A stretch of DNA of 64,000 bases. Origin: Deminuibacter sp966424055. Lineage in GTDB: Bacteria; Bacteroidota; Bacteroidia; Chitinophagales; Chitinophagaceae. Under the pieces are notes generated by a model, which saw only the letters and a program-made list of their open reading frames with translations, made no database searches and was not told the DNA's origin. Position 1 is the first letter of the stretch. The number at the start of each line of letters is the position of its first letter. Below, piece by piece: positions 43,269-52,065 of the stretch. The stretch spans positions 1-64,000 of the forward strand of contig CBJLMB010000003.1 in assembly GCA_966424055.1 (NCBI GenBank), given 5' to 3'. The translations under genes and the position numbers were made by a program.

Positions 43269-44072
43269 TTGCAAACAGCTTATTTAACATACCGGCGCTC
43301 ACTTATTCATTACCTGCAATTTGGCAATGGCAGCAAGCTGCTTGTTTGCCTGCATGGTTATGGCGAAAATGCCAATAGTTTCGCCGCACTCGAGCCCCTG
43401 TTACAGCACCAGTACCGGGTATTGGCGCTGGATATGCCCTTTCACGGGCTTACAGAATGGAAAGAAGGAACAGGGTTTAGCCCTGCCATGCTTGCTGAGA
43501 TCATTGGCCAGCTTAATCCCGGGCAGCAGCCGCTAACCCTGCTGGGTTATAGTATGGGAGGAAGGCTGGCACTTAGCCTGCTGCAGCACTATCCTGGAAC
43601 CATTGAGCGGCTGGTATTGCTGGCGCCCGATGGTTTGCGCACCAATTGCTGGTATTGGCTCAGCACCCAAACGCGGTTGGGTAACCGTTTGTTCAGGTAT
43701 TCTGTTACCCATCCCGGCTGGTTGTTCAGGGCGCTGCGGCTGGGGCAGCTAACCCGCCTGCTATCGCCCGGTGTTTTTAAAATAGCCCATTTTTACCTGG
43801 ATGATGAACAGCAGCGAAGTTTGTTGTACCTGCGGTGGACGGCACTACGCTTGTTTAAACCCAACCTGGATAACCTGAAAAAGATCATTGCTGCACAACA
43901 ACTGCCGGTACAGCTGGTTTTTGGCCGGTTCGACCAGGTTATCCTCAGCGACAAAGGTTATGCATTTGCCAAAGGCATAGAGCAACAGGTAAGCGTGCAG
44001 GTTATAGATGCGGGGCACCAGTTGCTGAAAGAAAAAAATCTGCCGTTTATTGCCGGCTTGCTTGTTGCATAA
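43269..44072 (+). CDS. Alpha/beta-fold hydrolase
   Basis: This 267-residue soluble alpha/beta hydrolase has the oxyanion segment CLHGYGENANSF, the nucleophile elbow LLGYSMGGRLAL (GxSxG with Ser), an acid in FGRFDQVIL and the catalytic histidine in VIDAGHQLL. No signal peptide is present. The only reasonable start is TTG at 43269, because no ATG occurs before the oxyanion motif. The stop is 20 bases before the glycosyltransferase ATG, so the two form an operon. The substrate is unknown. Confidence 0.85.
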   Translation: MQTAYLTYRRSLIHYLQFGNGSKLLVCLHGYGENANSFAALEPLLQHQYRVLALDMPFHGLTEWKEGTGFSPAMLAEIIGQLNPGQQPLTLLGYSMGGRLALSLLQHYPGTIERLVLLAPDGLRTNCWYWLSTQTRLGNRLFRYSVTHPGWLFRALRLGQLTRLLSPGVFKIAHFYLDDEQQRSLLYLRWTALRLFKPNLDNLKKIIAAQQLPVQLVFGRFDQVILSDKGYAFAKGIEQQVSVQVIDAGHQLLKEKNLPFIAGLLVA

Positions 44073-44092
44073 TATTGATTTTCTTTGCGCTG

Positions 44093-45247
44093 ATGATCTG
44101 GATAAACGCCTTGTTCGCTTTTCTGGTTTTGCTGCTGGCAGGATATGCGATTTTGCTGTACTGGTACCGTAAATGGTTTATGCGGCTGCAGCCTTTTGCC
44201 GTTCCTGAAACATTCACTGCCACCACGCGGTTCACGGTAATTGTACCGGCCAGGAATGAGGAAGACAATATTGCCGGCTGTATTAATTCTGTGCTGCAGC
44301 AAAACTATCCGCAGCATTTATTCGATATTATTGTAATTGACGATCACTCGACCGATAACACAGCCGGTGTGGTACGCAATTTACAGCAACAACACCCCAA
44401 CCTGCATTTGATCAGGCTGGAAGAGCTGCTGGGGGGTAAACCGCTGAACTCCTATAAAAAAAAGGCCATTGAGCTGGCCATTGGCCGTGCAACAGGCGAC
44501 TGGATCGTAACTACTGATGCCGATTGTTCATTCACAACAGAATGGCTGCTGAGCTATGCGGCCTATATTCAGCAATACCAGCCTGCCCTGGTGGCGGCGC
44601 CGGTTATCTTTCATTGTTCCGGCAGCTTTCTTTCCATATTCCAGTCGCTGGATTTTATGAGCCTGCAGGGCATTACGGCTGCTGCCGTATCGGCCGGTTT
44701 TCATAGTATGTGTAACGGCGCCAATCTTGCATACAACAAAAAAATATTTTACGAAGTGGGTGGCTTCAGCGGTATCGACAACATTGCCAGTGGCGATGAT
44801 ATGCTGCTGATGCATAAAATAAAACAACGTTATCCCGATAAAACAGCTTACCTGTTCGCACCGCAGGCCATCGTGCAAACAGCACCTATGCCCGACTGGA
44901 AAAGTTTTTATAACCAGCGTATCCGCTGGGCCAGTAAGGCTGATAAGTACAAAGACAAAGGTATTTTCTGGGTACTGCTATTTGTTTATCTTTTAAATTT
45001 CGGTTTGCTGGTATTGTTCTGTATCGCTGTGTGTAAACCCTGGCTGTTGCTGTTTTGGTTATGGCTTATCCTGGTTAAAACCCTGGTAGAGCTGAGCTTT
45101 ATGTTGCCGGTTGCCCGTTTTTTTGGCCAGGTAAAATTATTGAACTGGTTTGCGCTGATGCAGCCTTTTCATATCACCTATATGGTTATAGCGGGCTGGC
45201 TGGGAAAGTTTGGAAAATACCAGTGGAAAGGGAGACAGGTAAAATAA
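44093..45247 (+). CDS. Membrane glycosyltransferase, family 2
   Basis: This 384-residue GT2-type inner-membrane enzyme transfers sugar from a nucleotide donor. An N-terminal helix (residues 2-25) precedes the GT-A domain: FTVIVPARNEEDNI, IVIDDHSTDNT, the DADCS metal site, ASGDDMLLMHKI and the acceptor motif QRIRWASK (QxxRW). Three C-terminal transmembrane helices follow, as in processive or polyprenyl-linked GT2 enzymes. A TTG at 44075 could add six residues. The acceptor is unknown. Confidence 0.88.
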   Translation: MIWINALFAFLVLLLAGYAILLYWYRKWFMRLQPFAVPETFTATTRFTVIVPARNEEDNIAGCINSVLQQNYPQHLFDIIVIDDHSTDNTAGVVRNLQQQHPNLHLIRLEELLGGKPLNSYKKKAIELAIGRATGDWIVTTDADCSFTTEWLLSYAAYIQQYQPALVAAPVIFHCSGSFLSIFQSLDFMSLQGITAAAVSAGFHSMCNGANLAYNKKIFYEVGGFSGIDNIASGDDMLLMHKIKQRYPDKTAYLFAPQAIVQTAPMPDWKSFYNQRIRWASKADKYKDKGIFWVLLFVYLLNFGLLVLFCIAVCKPWLLLFWLWLILVKTLVELSFMLPVARFFGQVKLLNWFALMQPFHITYMVIAGWLGKFGKYQWKGRQVK

Positions 45248-45280
45248 AAAAAAGCTTCATGTATAAAGAAGCATTTATTT
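45246..45280 (+). terminator. Hairpin terminator after the glycosyltransferase
   Basis: gcttc (45254-45258) pairs with gaagc (45268-45272), flanked by an A run before and 'atttattt' after. It begins at the stop codon. Confidence 0.5.
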
Positions 45281-45326
45281 GTTCAGGGCCGGAAGGGTAG
45301 AGCCATGCAGGCAGTTGATAAAATAA

Positions 45327-45419
45327 TTAACATTGCTTTTGCTTTGCCGGCCATTCGCTGAACACGGCAAAAAACATAAACCCGAACAGTAAAAAAGGAA
45401 GAAGTAAAATGTTTTTCAT
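45327..45419 (-). CDS. Possible 30-aa membrane peptide
   Basis: This short ORF reads MKNILLLPFLLFGFMFFAVF and ends SEWPAKQKQC. It has one hydrophobic helix with a short polar tail. The composition is protein-like and the 'MKNILLLPFLL' start resembles exported peptides. Length and lack of context make it uncertain. It is the only coding candidate in the 276 bases before the permease gene. Confidence 0.3.
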   Translation of the reverse strand: MKNILLLPFLLFGFMFFAVFSEWPAKQKQC

Positions 45420-45523
45420 TTTCTGCTGCATACAATTATTTTATTCATAGATCGGTTTTAGTGTAGCAATGTTTAACACGTTCACCGAAAAAAATTTGCG
45501 TTTCCCATAAAACCAGGCCCTCC

Positions 45524-46606
45524 ATGAAAAAAGGCAACAATTATACCACCCTTTGGCGCAAGCTGCTAAAAAACAAAGGCGCCAGCTGCGGCCTGGTGAT
45601 TATTGCGTTGTCTGTTGTACTGGCTGTATTTGCTTATTTTATAGCACCCGACCACTCACCTTATGCTAACCGCATGATTCCTGAAATAGCCAACCGCAAA
45701 CCAGGCTTCCGCATGCAGGTATTGCTGGTGAAAAGAGAGCGGCCTGTTAGCGGTGCTTCTTTTTTCTCAACACTAATTAATGGGAAAGAAGAGGCGTACC
45801 AATACGTGCCCATCATTGCATATCACCGGCAAAGCGATAGCCTGCTGGTGCAGAAATATATCGATGAAGGTGTTACAGAAAAACAAACCTATGCAGTAAA
45901 ACAGCTGGCGCCTGAGCCGGTAAAAACACTGCATTTCCTATTGGGCTCCGACCGGTTTGGAAGAGATATCCTCAGCCGTCTTATCATTGGTACCAGGGTT
46001 AGTCTTAGTGTGGGCGCTATTGCAGTGATCATCTCCCTTACCATTGGTATACTGATGGGGGCTGTAGCCGGTTATTTCCGCGGTCGGGCAGATGATGTGG
46101 TGATGTGGTTCATCAATATTATCTGGAGTATTCCCACGTTGCTGCTGGTATTTGCCATTACATTGGTGTTGGGCAAAGGTTTCTGGCAGGTATTCATTGC
46201 GGTGGGTTTAACCATGTGGGTAAACGTGGCCAGGCTGGTACGTGGCCAGGTATTACAAGTGCGCGAATTACAGTATGTAGAAGCCACCAGGGTATTGGGC
46301 TACTCACCGGTGCGTACAATTGTGTATCATATTTTACCCAATATTATGGGGCCTGTTATTGTAATTGCCGCCAATAATTTTGCGTCGGCCATTGTAATTG
46401 AGGCCGGACTTAGTTTTCTCGGTGTAGGCGTACAGCCACCGCAGCCCAGCTGGGGGTTGATGATTAAAGAGAACTATAATTTCATTATTACCCATAACCC
46501 GGTACTGGCGTTGGCGCCGGGTATAGCCATTATGTTGCTGGTACTGGCATTTAACCTGCTGGGCAATGGCCTGCGCGATGCCCTGAATGTACGCAGTAAA
46601 ATATAA
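45524..46606 (+). CDS. ABC transporter permease, DppC/OppC type
   Basis: This 360-residue inner-membrane permease is of the peptide/nickel ABC transporter class. After TM1 (residues 22-44) a periplasmic insert of about 80 residues precedes the signature LLGSDRFGRDILSRLIIGTR. The membrane domain follows, with the EAA-type loop YVEATRVLGYSPVRTIVYHILPN and GLSFLGVGVQPPQPSWGLMI. No partner permease, ATPase or binding protein is nearby, so those subunits must be encoded elsewhere. Orphan location is common in Bacteroidota. Confidence 0.93.
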   Translation: MKKGNNYTTLWRKLLKNKGASCGLVIIALSVVLAVFAYFIAPDHSPYANRMIPEIANRKPGFRMQVLLVKRERPVSGASFFSTLINGKEEAYQYVPIIAYHRQSDSLLVQKYIDEGVTEKQTYAVKQLAPEPVKTLHFLLGSDRFGRDILSRLIIGTRVSLSVGAIAVIISLTIGILMGAVAGYFRGRADDVVMWFINIIWSIPTLLLVFAITLVLGKGFWQVFIAVGLTMWVNVARLVRGQVLQVRELQYVEATRVLGYSPVRTIVYHILPNIMGPVIVIAANNFASAIVIEAGLSFLGVGVQPPQPSWGLMIKENYNFIITHNPVLALAPGIAIMLLVLAFNLLGNGLRDALNVRSKI

Positions 46607-46690
46607 CAGTACCCCAATTCCCCCCATCCCATAACCATGACAACCATCACCCCCACCAATCAACCCTTCAACCAATCAACCAATCCCCCT

Positions 46691-47173
46691 TCAACTCCCC
46701 CCTTCCTGCCCGCTTACCAGGACATTGCGTATAAAACTTTCTTCCAGGCTAATGAATGTTTCGGTGCGTTCAATACCCTTTATTTTCTGCAATTCGTCGT
46801 GCAGAACAAAACGCAGTTGCTGGATATCCTTACAGACTATTTCTGCGAACATGCTGTAATTGCCGGTGGTATAGTTCAGCCGTACAATTTCGGGTATCTT
46901 TCGCAGCTCCTTGGCAACGGTATCGTATAAAGAGCTTTTTTCCAGGAAAATGCCAATAAAAGCGATAACATCATAACCCAGTGCTTTTAAATCTACACTT
47001 AGTTTTGTACCTTTAACAATACCGTACTCCTGCAGTTTCTTGATACGTACATGAATAGTACCGCCTGAAACGAATAGTTTCTTACCCAGATCGGCATAGG
47101 AGATCTCTGCATTCTCCATCATTTCCTGGATGATCTGGAAATCCAGTTTATCTAAATTCAATTTAACCGCCAT
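46691..47173 (-). CDS. Lrp/AsnC-family transcriptional regulator
   Basis: This 160-residue regulator has an N-terminal helix-turn-helix (LDKLDFQIIQEMMENAEISY, then VSGGTIHVRIKKLQEYGIV). A C-terminal RAM/ligand-binding domain follows (DVIAFIGIFLEKSSLYDTVA, ending in ERTETFISLEES). It typically senses an amino acid and forms octamers. It converges on the ABC permease across a short C-rich low-complexity stretch (46610-46700). No clear target gene is adjacent. Confidence 0.93.
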   Translation of the reverse strand: MAVKLNLDKLDFQIIQEMMENAEISYADLGKKLFVSGGTIHVRIKKLQEYGIVKGTKLSVDLKALGYDVIAFIGIFLEKSSLYDTVAKELRKIPEIVRLNYTTGNYSMFAEIVCKDIQQLRFVLHDELQKIKGIERTETFISLEESFIRNVLVSGQEGGS

Positions 47174-47320
47174 TTTTAATGCTGTTTTTGAAAAAAATCA
47201 AAATAATCAGCAAATATTTAAATAAAATCAATACTTTCAAAATTTTGATTAAAATATTTTCAAGTAATAGGGAAGTTTATTTAATATTGTATTGTCAATA
47301 CAGAACGAAGTTCTTTTACA

Positions 47321-47483
47321 CTGTGGGGTGATGAAACTTTTGGCAGACATGCCCTCTCGTCTCGGGGGTGGGGATCACAGGATAAACATAGCATAGAGCC
47401 TTCCGCAAGGAAGACCGGGGTTGACCACCGGACTTTGTACTATAGCTAACTGCCCCGTGTAGGTTCGACTCCTACCCCTACAG
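47321..47483 (+). ncRNA. tRNA-like RNA with a greatly enlarged variable arm
   Basis: The ends form a tRNA acceptor stem: tgtgggg (47322-47328) with ccctaca (47476-47482), extended by C47321-G47483. A 3-bp D stem (atg/cat) encloses 'aaacttttggcaga', as in tRNA-Leu. An anticodon-like stem ccctc/ggggg closes the loop tcgtctc, which lacks U33. The T arm is gtagg-ttcgact-cctac. Between the anticodon-like and T arms lie about 95 bases with a GCAA-capped hairpin (cttcc/ggaag) and a gggg/cccc closing stem. CCA is not encoded directly. It may be a degenerate type II tRNA or a novel tRNA-like RNA. Confidence 0.5.
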
Positions 47484-47585
47484 CAACCAACTTAAAAACT
47501 GGGGCTCCTGATAGTTTTCTCAATGTGTCGGGGGCCTTTAGTTTTTTTAGGAAGGTACTAATCAATGGGTTATCCGGGTAGGTAG

Positions 47586-47883
47586 CCTTTTTTTGTTTTT
47601 GGGAATACCCAATTTCCGATCCTCCCTGTTCAGGAAAATCACCTCGAAAACGGTCTTTTGCCTCCCTTTTGGGATGGAAAAGTGGGGAGGGCTAATAACA
47701 AATTCAAGAAAGCAAACCACATTAACCAGGAAATAGCGCTGCACATCCATAAACTCAAATCCATTTATGTAGGCCTGAGAGAAAAAGAAAAAAGCTTTCC
47801 TGCAAAAAATCAAACTGGCATTTCAAGGTAAGGAAATCCATAAAAGCCTTTTAGCTGACCGAATAGCACAACAATATCATTGA
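47586..47883 (+). pseudogene. Decayed N-terminal fragment of a tyrosine recombinase
   Basis: The plus-strand frame encodes PPFWDGKVGRANN, then ANHINQEIALHIHKLKSIY and VGLREKEKSFPAK. A one-base shift at an A6 run (47804-47809) is followed by IKLAFQGKEIHKSLL. This order resembles the arm-binding/SAM-like N-terminus of Bacteroidota tyrosine integrases (n.iN..I...k..iy..L......fsa..ik..f.G). No start codon is plausible, and the fragment stops before any catalytic domain. It lies about 100 bases from the tRNA-like RNA, a typical integration site. Family assignment is by pattern only. Confidence 0.45.
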
Positions 47884-48293
47884 CCGGTAAAAATGCCAGA
47901 GATTATCTAAAGTGTGAATCTATTTTAAAGAAATGGGAAAATTTGCAGCAGGATTTCATCTTTGTAAAAGCCGGAGTAAGAAATAGAATTGAGAAAATCA
48001 ACTTTTTAGATATCATTTATATTGAGGGTGAAAAAAATTATGTAACAATTTATCATGGGGACATTAAAACATTAGTATATAGTCAATTGAAGGATCTAGA
48101 AGAGAGGCTACCTACAAAAGAGTTTATAAGAGTTCATAAATCTTATATTATACCCATTTCGAAAATCCATAAGGTTGATGGCACGAAGTTGTATCTTAAA
48201 GGACTTGCTGGTAGTACACCTATATCAATAGGAGATGCATACAAGGACCAATTTTGGGCACTACTTCGCGCTCGAACTGTTGGAGATTTGTGA
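47880..48293 (+). CDS. LytTR-type DNA-binding protein without receiver domain
   Basis: This 137-residue protein is almost entirely a LytTR DNA-binding domain: FIFVKAGVRNRIEKINFLDI, IIYIEGEKNYVTIY, FIRVHKSYIIPISKIHKVDG and the closing strands. LytTR proteins normally follow a response-regulator receiver domain; here only about 28 residues precede it. The start would be TTG at 47880, overlapping the end of the integrase fragment. It may be a solo regulator or the remaining 3' part of a two-component regulator. Base composition is more AT-rich than in neighbouring genes. Confidence 0.65.
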   Translation: MTGKNARDYLKCESILKKWENLQQDFIFVKAGVRNRIEKINFLDIIYIEGEKNYVTIYHGDIKTLVYSQLKDLEERLPTKEFIRVHKSYIIPISKIHKVDGTKLYLKGLAGSTPISIGDAYKDQFWALLRARTVGDL

Positions 48294-48394
48294 TAGCACT
48301 TTGATACGGCAGTATCTTTTTTACTATAGGAGAGAACCACAAGGAGGCCAAAACAATAAAAGAGGCCAATAAAAAAGAACAGTGATATTTTACA

Positions 48395-48427
48395 GTTGCA
48401 AGCCATGAGCTTCCAGCTATGAGGTAG
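48395..48427. repeat. Solitary piece of the mosaic repeat
   Basis: 'gcaagccatgagcttccagc' and the following 'tatgaggta' match the start of both copies in array 4 (30961 and 31123). No other modules are attached here. The rest of 48294-48567 holds no recognisable gene and should contain the promoter of the following pair. Confidence 0.6.
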
Positions 48428-48567
48428 AAATGTGAGTGCTTACTTTGGATAGGGAAGAGAAAAAAAGATAGCGCAAATTAATCAACTTTTAACAGGCGCC
48501 TATTCCAAATTAGGCTTAATATTAGGTACAATTTCTATTCAAACTAACCGGCCTAAACCTGCCCTCC

Positions 48568-49659
48568 GTGGTACTTAAAACACCAAGTTTAATCCTTGTC
48601 TTTTTTGCAGTAGCATTTGTTTGCTCATGTAAAATAAAGGGACATCCTATTGCTGTAACCCGCTCATTTTATTATTGGAAATCTGCCCCGTATTCGCTTA
48701 GTGGTACTGAAACAAAACAGCTTACTGAATTGCATGCCTCTGTGCTCTATGTGAAGTTTTTCGAAGTAGTACCTGACAGGGTTTATGGAAGTATACCCGT
48801 TTCTAAAACAAACCTGCAGATCGGCTCGCAGTACACCTATTTTGCACAGCATGAAGCGGCGCCGGGTAATGTCTTTTATGGCATTGAAATAATTCCCGTT
48901 ATCTATATCCAGAACGCCGTACTAACACATATATCCCGGAGCGAAATAGATTCACTTGCTTCAAACATTATCTATCTCACAAAAAAATACTATTGGAAAA
49001 ACATCCATTTAAATGACAGCACCATTTTCAGAGAAATGCAAATTGATTGTGACTGGACTAAAACCACAAAGGACAGATATTTTGATTTATTGCGGGCTAT
49101 AAAACGGCAATCCGGTAAAACCATCTCCTGCACCTTGCGGTTGTATCCTTATAAATACACTGCAACAATGGGTGTGCCGCCTGTTGACAAAGCAACCCTC
49201 ATGTGCTACAATATAGTGAGCCCGCTTAATGAGGATAAAAATTCTATCCTGGATGCGGATGAAATAAAAGCCTACCTGGAAAAAAGCCGGCGATATCCCT
49301 TGCACCTCGATGTGGCGCTTCCTGTATATTCATGGATGCAGGTTTACCAGAACACCATGTTTTCCGGATTGATCAATGAAACCAAAGACCAGTTGAAAAC
49401 GGTCATCAGGCCTGCACGGCCTTTATGGTACGAAGCTATAAAAGACACGGTGCTGAACGATTTTTTTCTCCGGGCTGGCGATATGCTGAAAGCAGAAGAA
49501 GTATCTGGCAGTACAATAACTCAAACGATAGGCTTGCTGAAAGAATATATTCCGTTCCCGGATAGTATCAGGGTCAGCTTCTTCAGCCTGGATGACAAAA
49601 ATGCAAAAACATACTCAAATGAAACGCTGGATAGCTTTTATACTGGCTTTACCAGGTAG
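48568..49659 (+). CDS. Exported protein, possibly TIM-barrel (DUF3142-like)
   Basis: This 363-residue protein starts at GTG with a lipoprotein-like signal (LVFFAVAFVCSCKIKG). The body has alternating strands and helices; MQIDCDWTKTTKDRYFDLLR followed by ISCTLRLYPYKY and CYNIVSPLNED recalls glycoside-hydrolase-like barrels and DUF3142. That resemblance is weak. It overlaps the next gene by 41 bases, so the two are co-translated. Substrate and role are unknown; an envelope-associated hydrolase is a reasonable guess only. Confidence 0.6.
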   Translation: MVLKTPSLILVFFAVAFVCSCKIKGHPIAVTRSFYYWKSAPYSLSGTETKQLTELHASVLYVKFFEVVPDRVYGSIPVSKTNLQIGSQYTYFAQHEAAPGNVFYGIEIIPVIYIQNAVLTHISRSEIDSLASNIIYLTKKYYWKNIHLNDSTIFREMQIDCDWTKTTKDRYFDLLRAIKRQSGKTISCTLRLYPYKYTATMGVPPVDKATLMCYNIVSPLNEDKNSILDADEIKAYLEKSRRYPLHLDVALPVYSWMQVYQNTMFSGLINETKDQLKTVIRPARPLWYEAIKDTVLNDFFLRAGDMLKAEEVSGSTITQTIGLLKEYIPFPDSIRVSFFSLDDKNAKTYSNETLDSFYTGFTR

Positions 49660-51922
49660 TATTTTTTCTCTTGTATATGCCTGCGGCCCGTTTTACCCGC
49701 ATGGGGAAGAGGTGCGTATGTGTTTATTTCAACCTGCCAGCTTTGAGTACCAGGATTTTTTCAGGTTTAATTATTCGGCAGGGTTGTTCTTTGAAGACAA
49801 TTTTACCCGGAAGCCCGATTCTGCTGCCATTGAAACAGCCAGGCAACTGAATGTTGCATTGTGGAAGAAATACTGTAATAATATTCCTGCTGATAAGGAT
49901 ATTTACAAAGCTGTTTATATTGAGCAGGACAGCCTGCATTATGCAAAAAGCAGAAATGGCTTTATCAACTATTTATTCCGGCAAAACGATAAAGACGCGG
50001 TTCAGTACCTTGATTTTGCCAAAACATGTGAACCTTTTAATAACTTTAGTGAAGGTCCCTGGGAGCGGAATTTAAGTGCAAAACAACCTGCAAGAGCAAA
50101 CTTGATCGCGGTTGCAGAACAGGATGCTGCCCATGTAAAAAACCAGCTGCTTAAACTGCGGTATGCATTTCTCGCTATCAGGCTGGCTCATTACAATGGT
50201 GAGCCGGAAACAGTGAACAGGATATACCAGGCATATTTCGCAAAAAGAACCAACCGGCACCTGCTTGATTACTGGAGTATGTATTTTAAAGCACTCCCGG
50301 TTCGCGATAAAGGCTGGAGCAATTATTATAATGCCCTCGTTTTTACCAATGCCCCTGATAAAAGACTGGTCTGCTTCCAGGCTTATGATAAATCAGTACC
50401 GCTGGAAGAGGTGCTGCAGCATGCAAAAAACAACCATGAGCGTGCGGCAATCATTTTTTTATCGGCCCTGAAAAAAAGCAATAAGGCCCTGCCCGAAATA
50501 ACAAACCTGTACCGCCTGGATGCCGGTAGCCGCAATCTTAATTTTCTATTACTGCGCGAAGTGAACAAGCTGGAAGACTGGCTGCTGACGCCTTACTATA
50601 CGCAATATGCACCCTCTGCAATTTATTCAGATGAAGCAGTGGAGAAGATAATCGAAAACAGGATCGCGGCTGATAAAGTATATGCAAAACAATTGCTTCA
50701 ATTTGTTGAAGCAATCAACATGAACACGGTAGGAAATCCCCGGTTTGTAAAAGCCGTTAAGGCTTATTTGTATTTTCTCGTGGATAATTACCATAGTGCT
50801 ATAACAACTGCAGATGAATTGCTGCAGCAGGGTAAAAAAATATCTGGAAAGTACAGGGAGCAATTGCTTATTGTAAAGGCATTGTGTATCAATGCCAGGC
50901 AGTCCAAAGCGCAGGCGGTAATACCAGGTGCAGTAAAGCCCCTGTTAATGAAGGAATGGGAACAACAAAACAGCAAGTTCATTTTTGCCATTGCCAGGGA
51001 ACTTGAGTTTAAGGGCAATACAACTGCAGCTGCATTGCTTTTGTCGAAAATAAATGATGTTTTCTGGAGAAGGGAACTGCGATACAAAGCTGAGGACGCC
51101 GGTTATTTTGACGGGTATTATACCAACTACTTTTTTTATATGGATGAACAGTTTTCCCCGGAAGAAGTAAAGTCTGTCATTGATTTTGTAAAAGCCGGTG
51201 ATGCACATGATAAATTTAATACATGGGCCATGTCCTCCGTTAAAAATGAATTATCTCGCCTATACGATTTGCTGGGAACAAAATATATACGGCTTAACCG
51301 GCTGGAGACTGCATTGTTTTATTTAAAGCAGGTCAACGATACTGTATGGACTTCCGATCTGTACCCCTATAAAACCTACCTGGATGCCAACCCGTTTTAT
51401 GCTGATTTTTATAGCGAGCACCAGGCTACAACAGGTGATACGGTACATTTTACTAAACTCCAGCTGCTGCAAAAACTACTGGAGTATTTGTCTAAAGCTG
51501 AAGATGTGCACAACAGCAGGCGCGATTATTATTATTTTCTTGTGGCCAACTGCTACTATAATATGACAACATTTGGCAATTCATGGCTGATGAGAAGATA
51601 CAGCTGGTCGGTTAGTGGTGGCAGTAAGGGAACAAAATTCCCTGATAATGCTGAATTTTATTCAGCCTCGGCTGCAAAAAATTATTACCTGCAAGCAAAA
51701 ATGCTAAGCCCTGATGAAAAATTTTCAGCACTTTGTCTCAGGATGGCCGGCAAATGCGAAAAGCTGCGTTTATGGAGATTGGATAGGTTTAACAACGACA
51801 AAGTAACGACTATTGCATATTATCTAATGCTTAAAAAACAATACCCGAAATACTACGACGAATTAATGGGCAACTGCGAATCTTTTCAAAAATATTTAAA
51901 CAGGCGGCTGCAGCCGGATTGA
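49619..51922 (+). CDS. Large exported helical-repeat protein of unknown function
   Basis: This 767-residue protein has a signal peptide (MKRWIAFILALPGSIFSLVYA). The mature N-terminus is CGPFYPHGEEVRMCLFQPA. The rest is mostly helical, with TPR-like pairs (YFLVDNYHSAITTADELLQQ; LETALFYLKQVNDTVW) and many aromatic residues. The final region has ASAAKNYYLQAKMLS and ALCLRMAGKCEKLRL. It overlaps the preceding gene by 41 bases. No known family was recognised. An alternative start at 49592 would spoil the signal peptide. Confidence 0.65.
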   Translation: MKRWIAFILALPGSIFSLVYACGPFYPHGEEVRMCLFQPASFEYQDFFRFNYSAGLFFEDNFTRKPDSAAIETARQLNVALWKKYCNNIPADKDIYKAVYIEQDSLHYAKSRNGFINYLFRQNDKDAVQYLDFAKTCEPFNNFSEGPWERNLSAKQPARANLIAVAEQDAAHVKNQLLKLRYAFLAIRLAHYNGEPETVNRIYQAYFAKRTNRHLLDYWSMYFKALPVRDKGWSNYYNALVFTNAPDKRLVCFQAYDKSVPLEEVLQHAKNNHERAAIIFLSALKKSNKALPEITNLYRLDAGSRNLNFLLLREVNKLEDWLLTPYYTQYAPSAIYSDEAVEKIIENRIAADKVYAKQLLQFVEAINMNTVGNPRFVKAVKAYLYFLVDNYHSAITTADELLQQGKKISGKYREQLLIVKALCINARQSKAQAVIPGAVKPLLMKEWEQQNSKFIFAIARELEFKGNTTAAALLLSKINDVFWRRELRYKAEDAGYFDGYYTNYFFYMDEQFSPEEVKSVIDFVKAGDAHDKFNTWAMSSVKNELSRLYDLLGTKYIRLNRLETALFYLKQVNDTVWTSDLYPYKTYLDANPFYADFYSEHQATTGDTVHFTKLQLLQKLLEYLSKAEDVHNSRRDYYYFLVANCYYNMTTFGNSWLMRRYSWSVSGGSKGTKFPDNAEFYSASAAKNYYLQAKMLSPDEKFSALCLRMAGKCEKLRLWRLDRFNNDKVTTIAYYLMLKKQYPKYYDELMGNCESFQKYLNRRLQPD

Positions 51923-52065
51923 GGGGTAAATCAATTAATTTTCAGGGGCGGAAATGAAGCCAGATTAAAATGGTTACATAAAAGAAAAACCGGAATGAAT
52001 ACAGCAGCTACTATAACCAATTAAGGTAAAAGCGAAATAACATCGAATGCACAGCTTTGCACTTC

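Noticed and set aside
47350..47460. Group I intron inside a tRNA
   Set aside because: The insert is only about 95-110 bases, and no P3-P8 core or P7-like pairing was found.
47562..47813. 83-codon minus-strand ORF
   Set aside because: Phenylalanine-rich low-quality translation; the opposite strand carries a more convincing integrase remnant.
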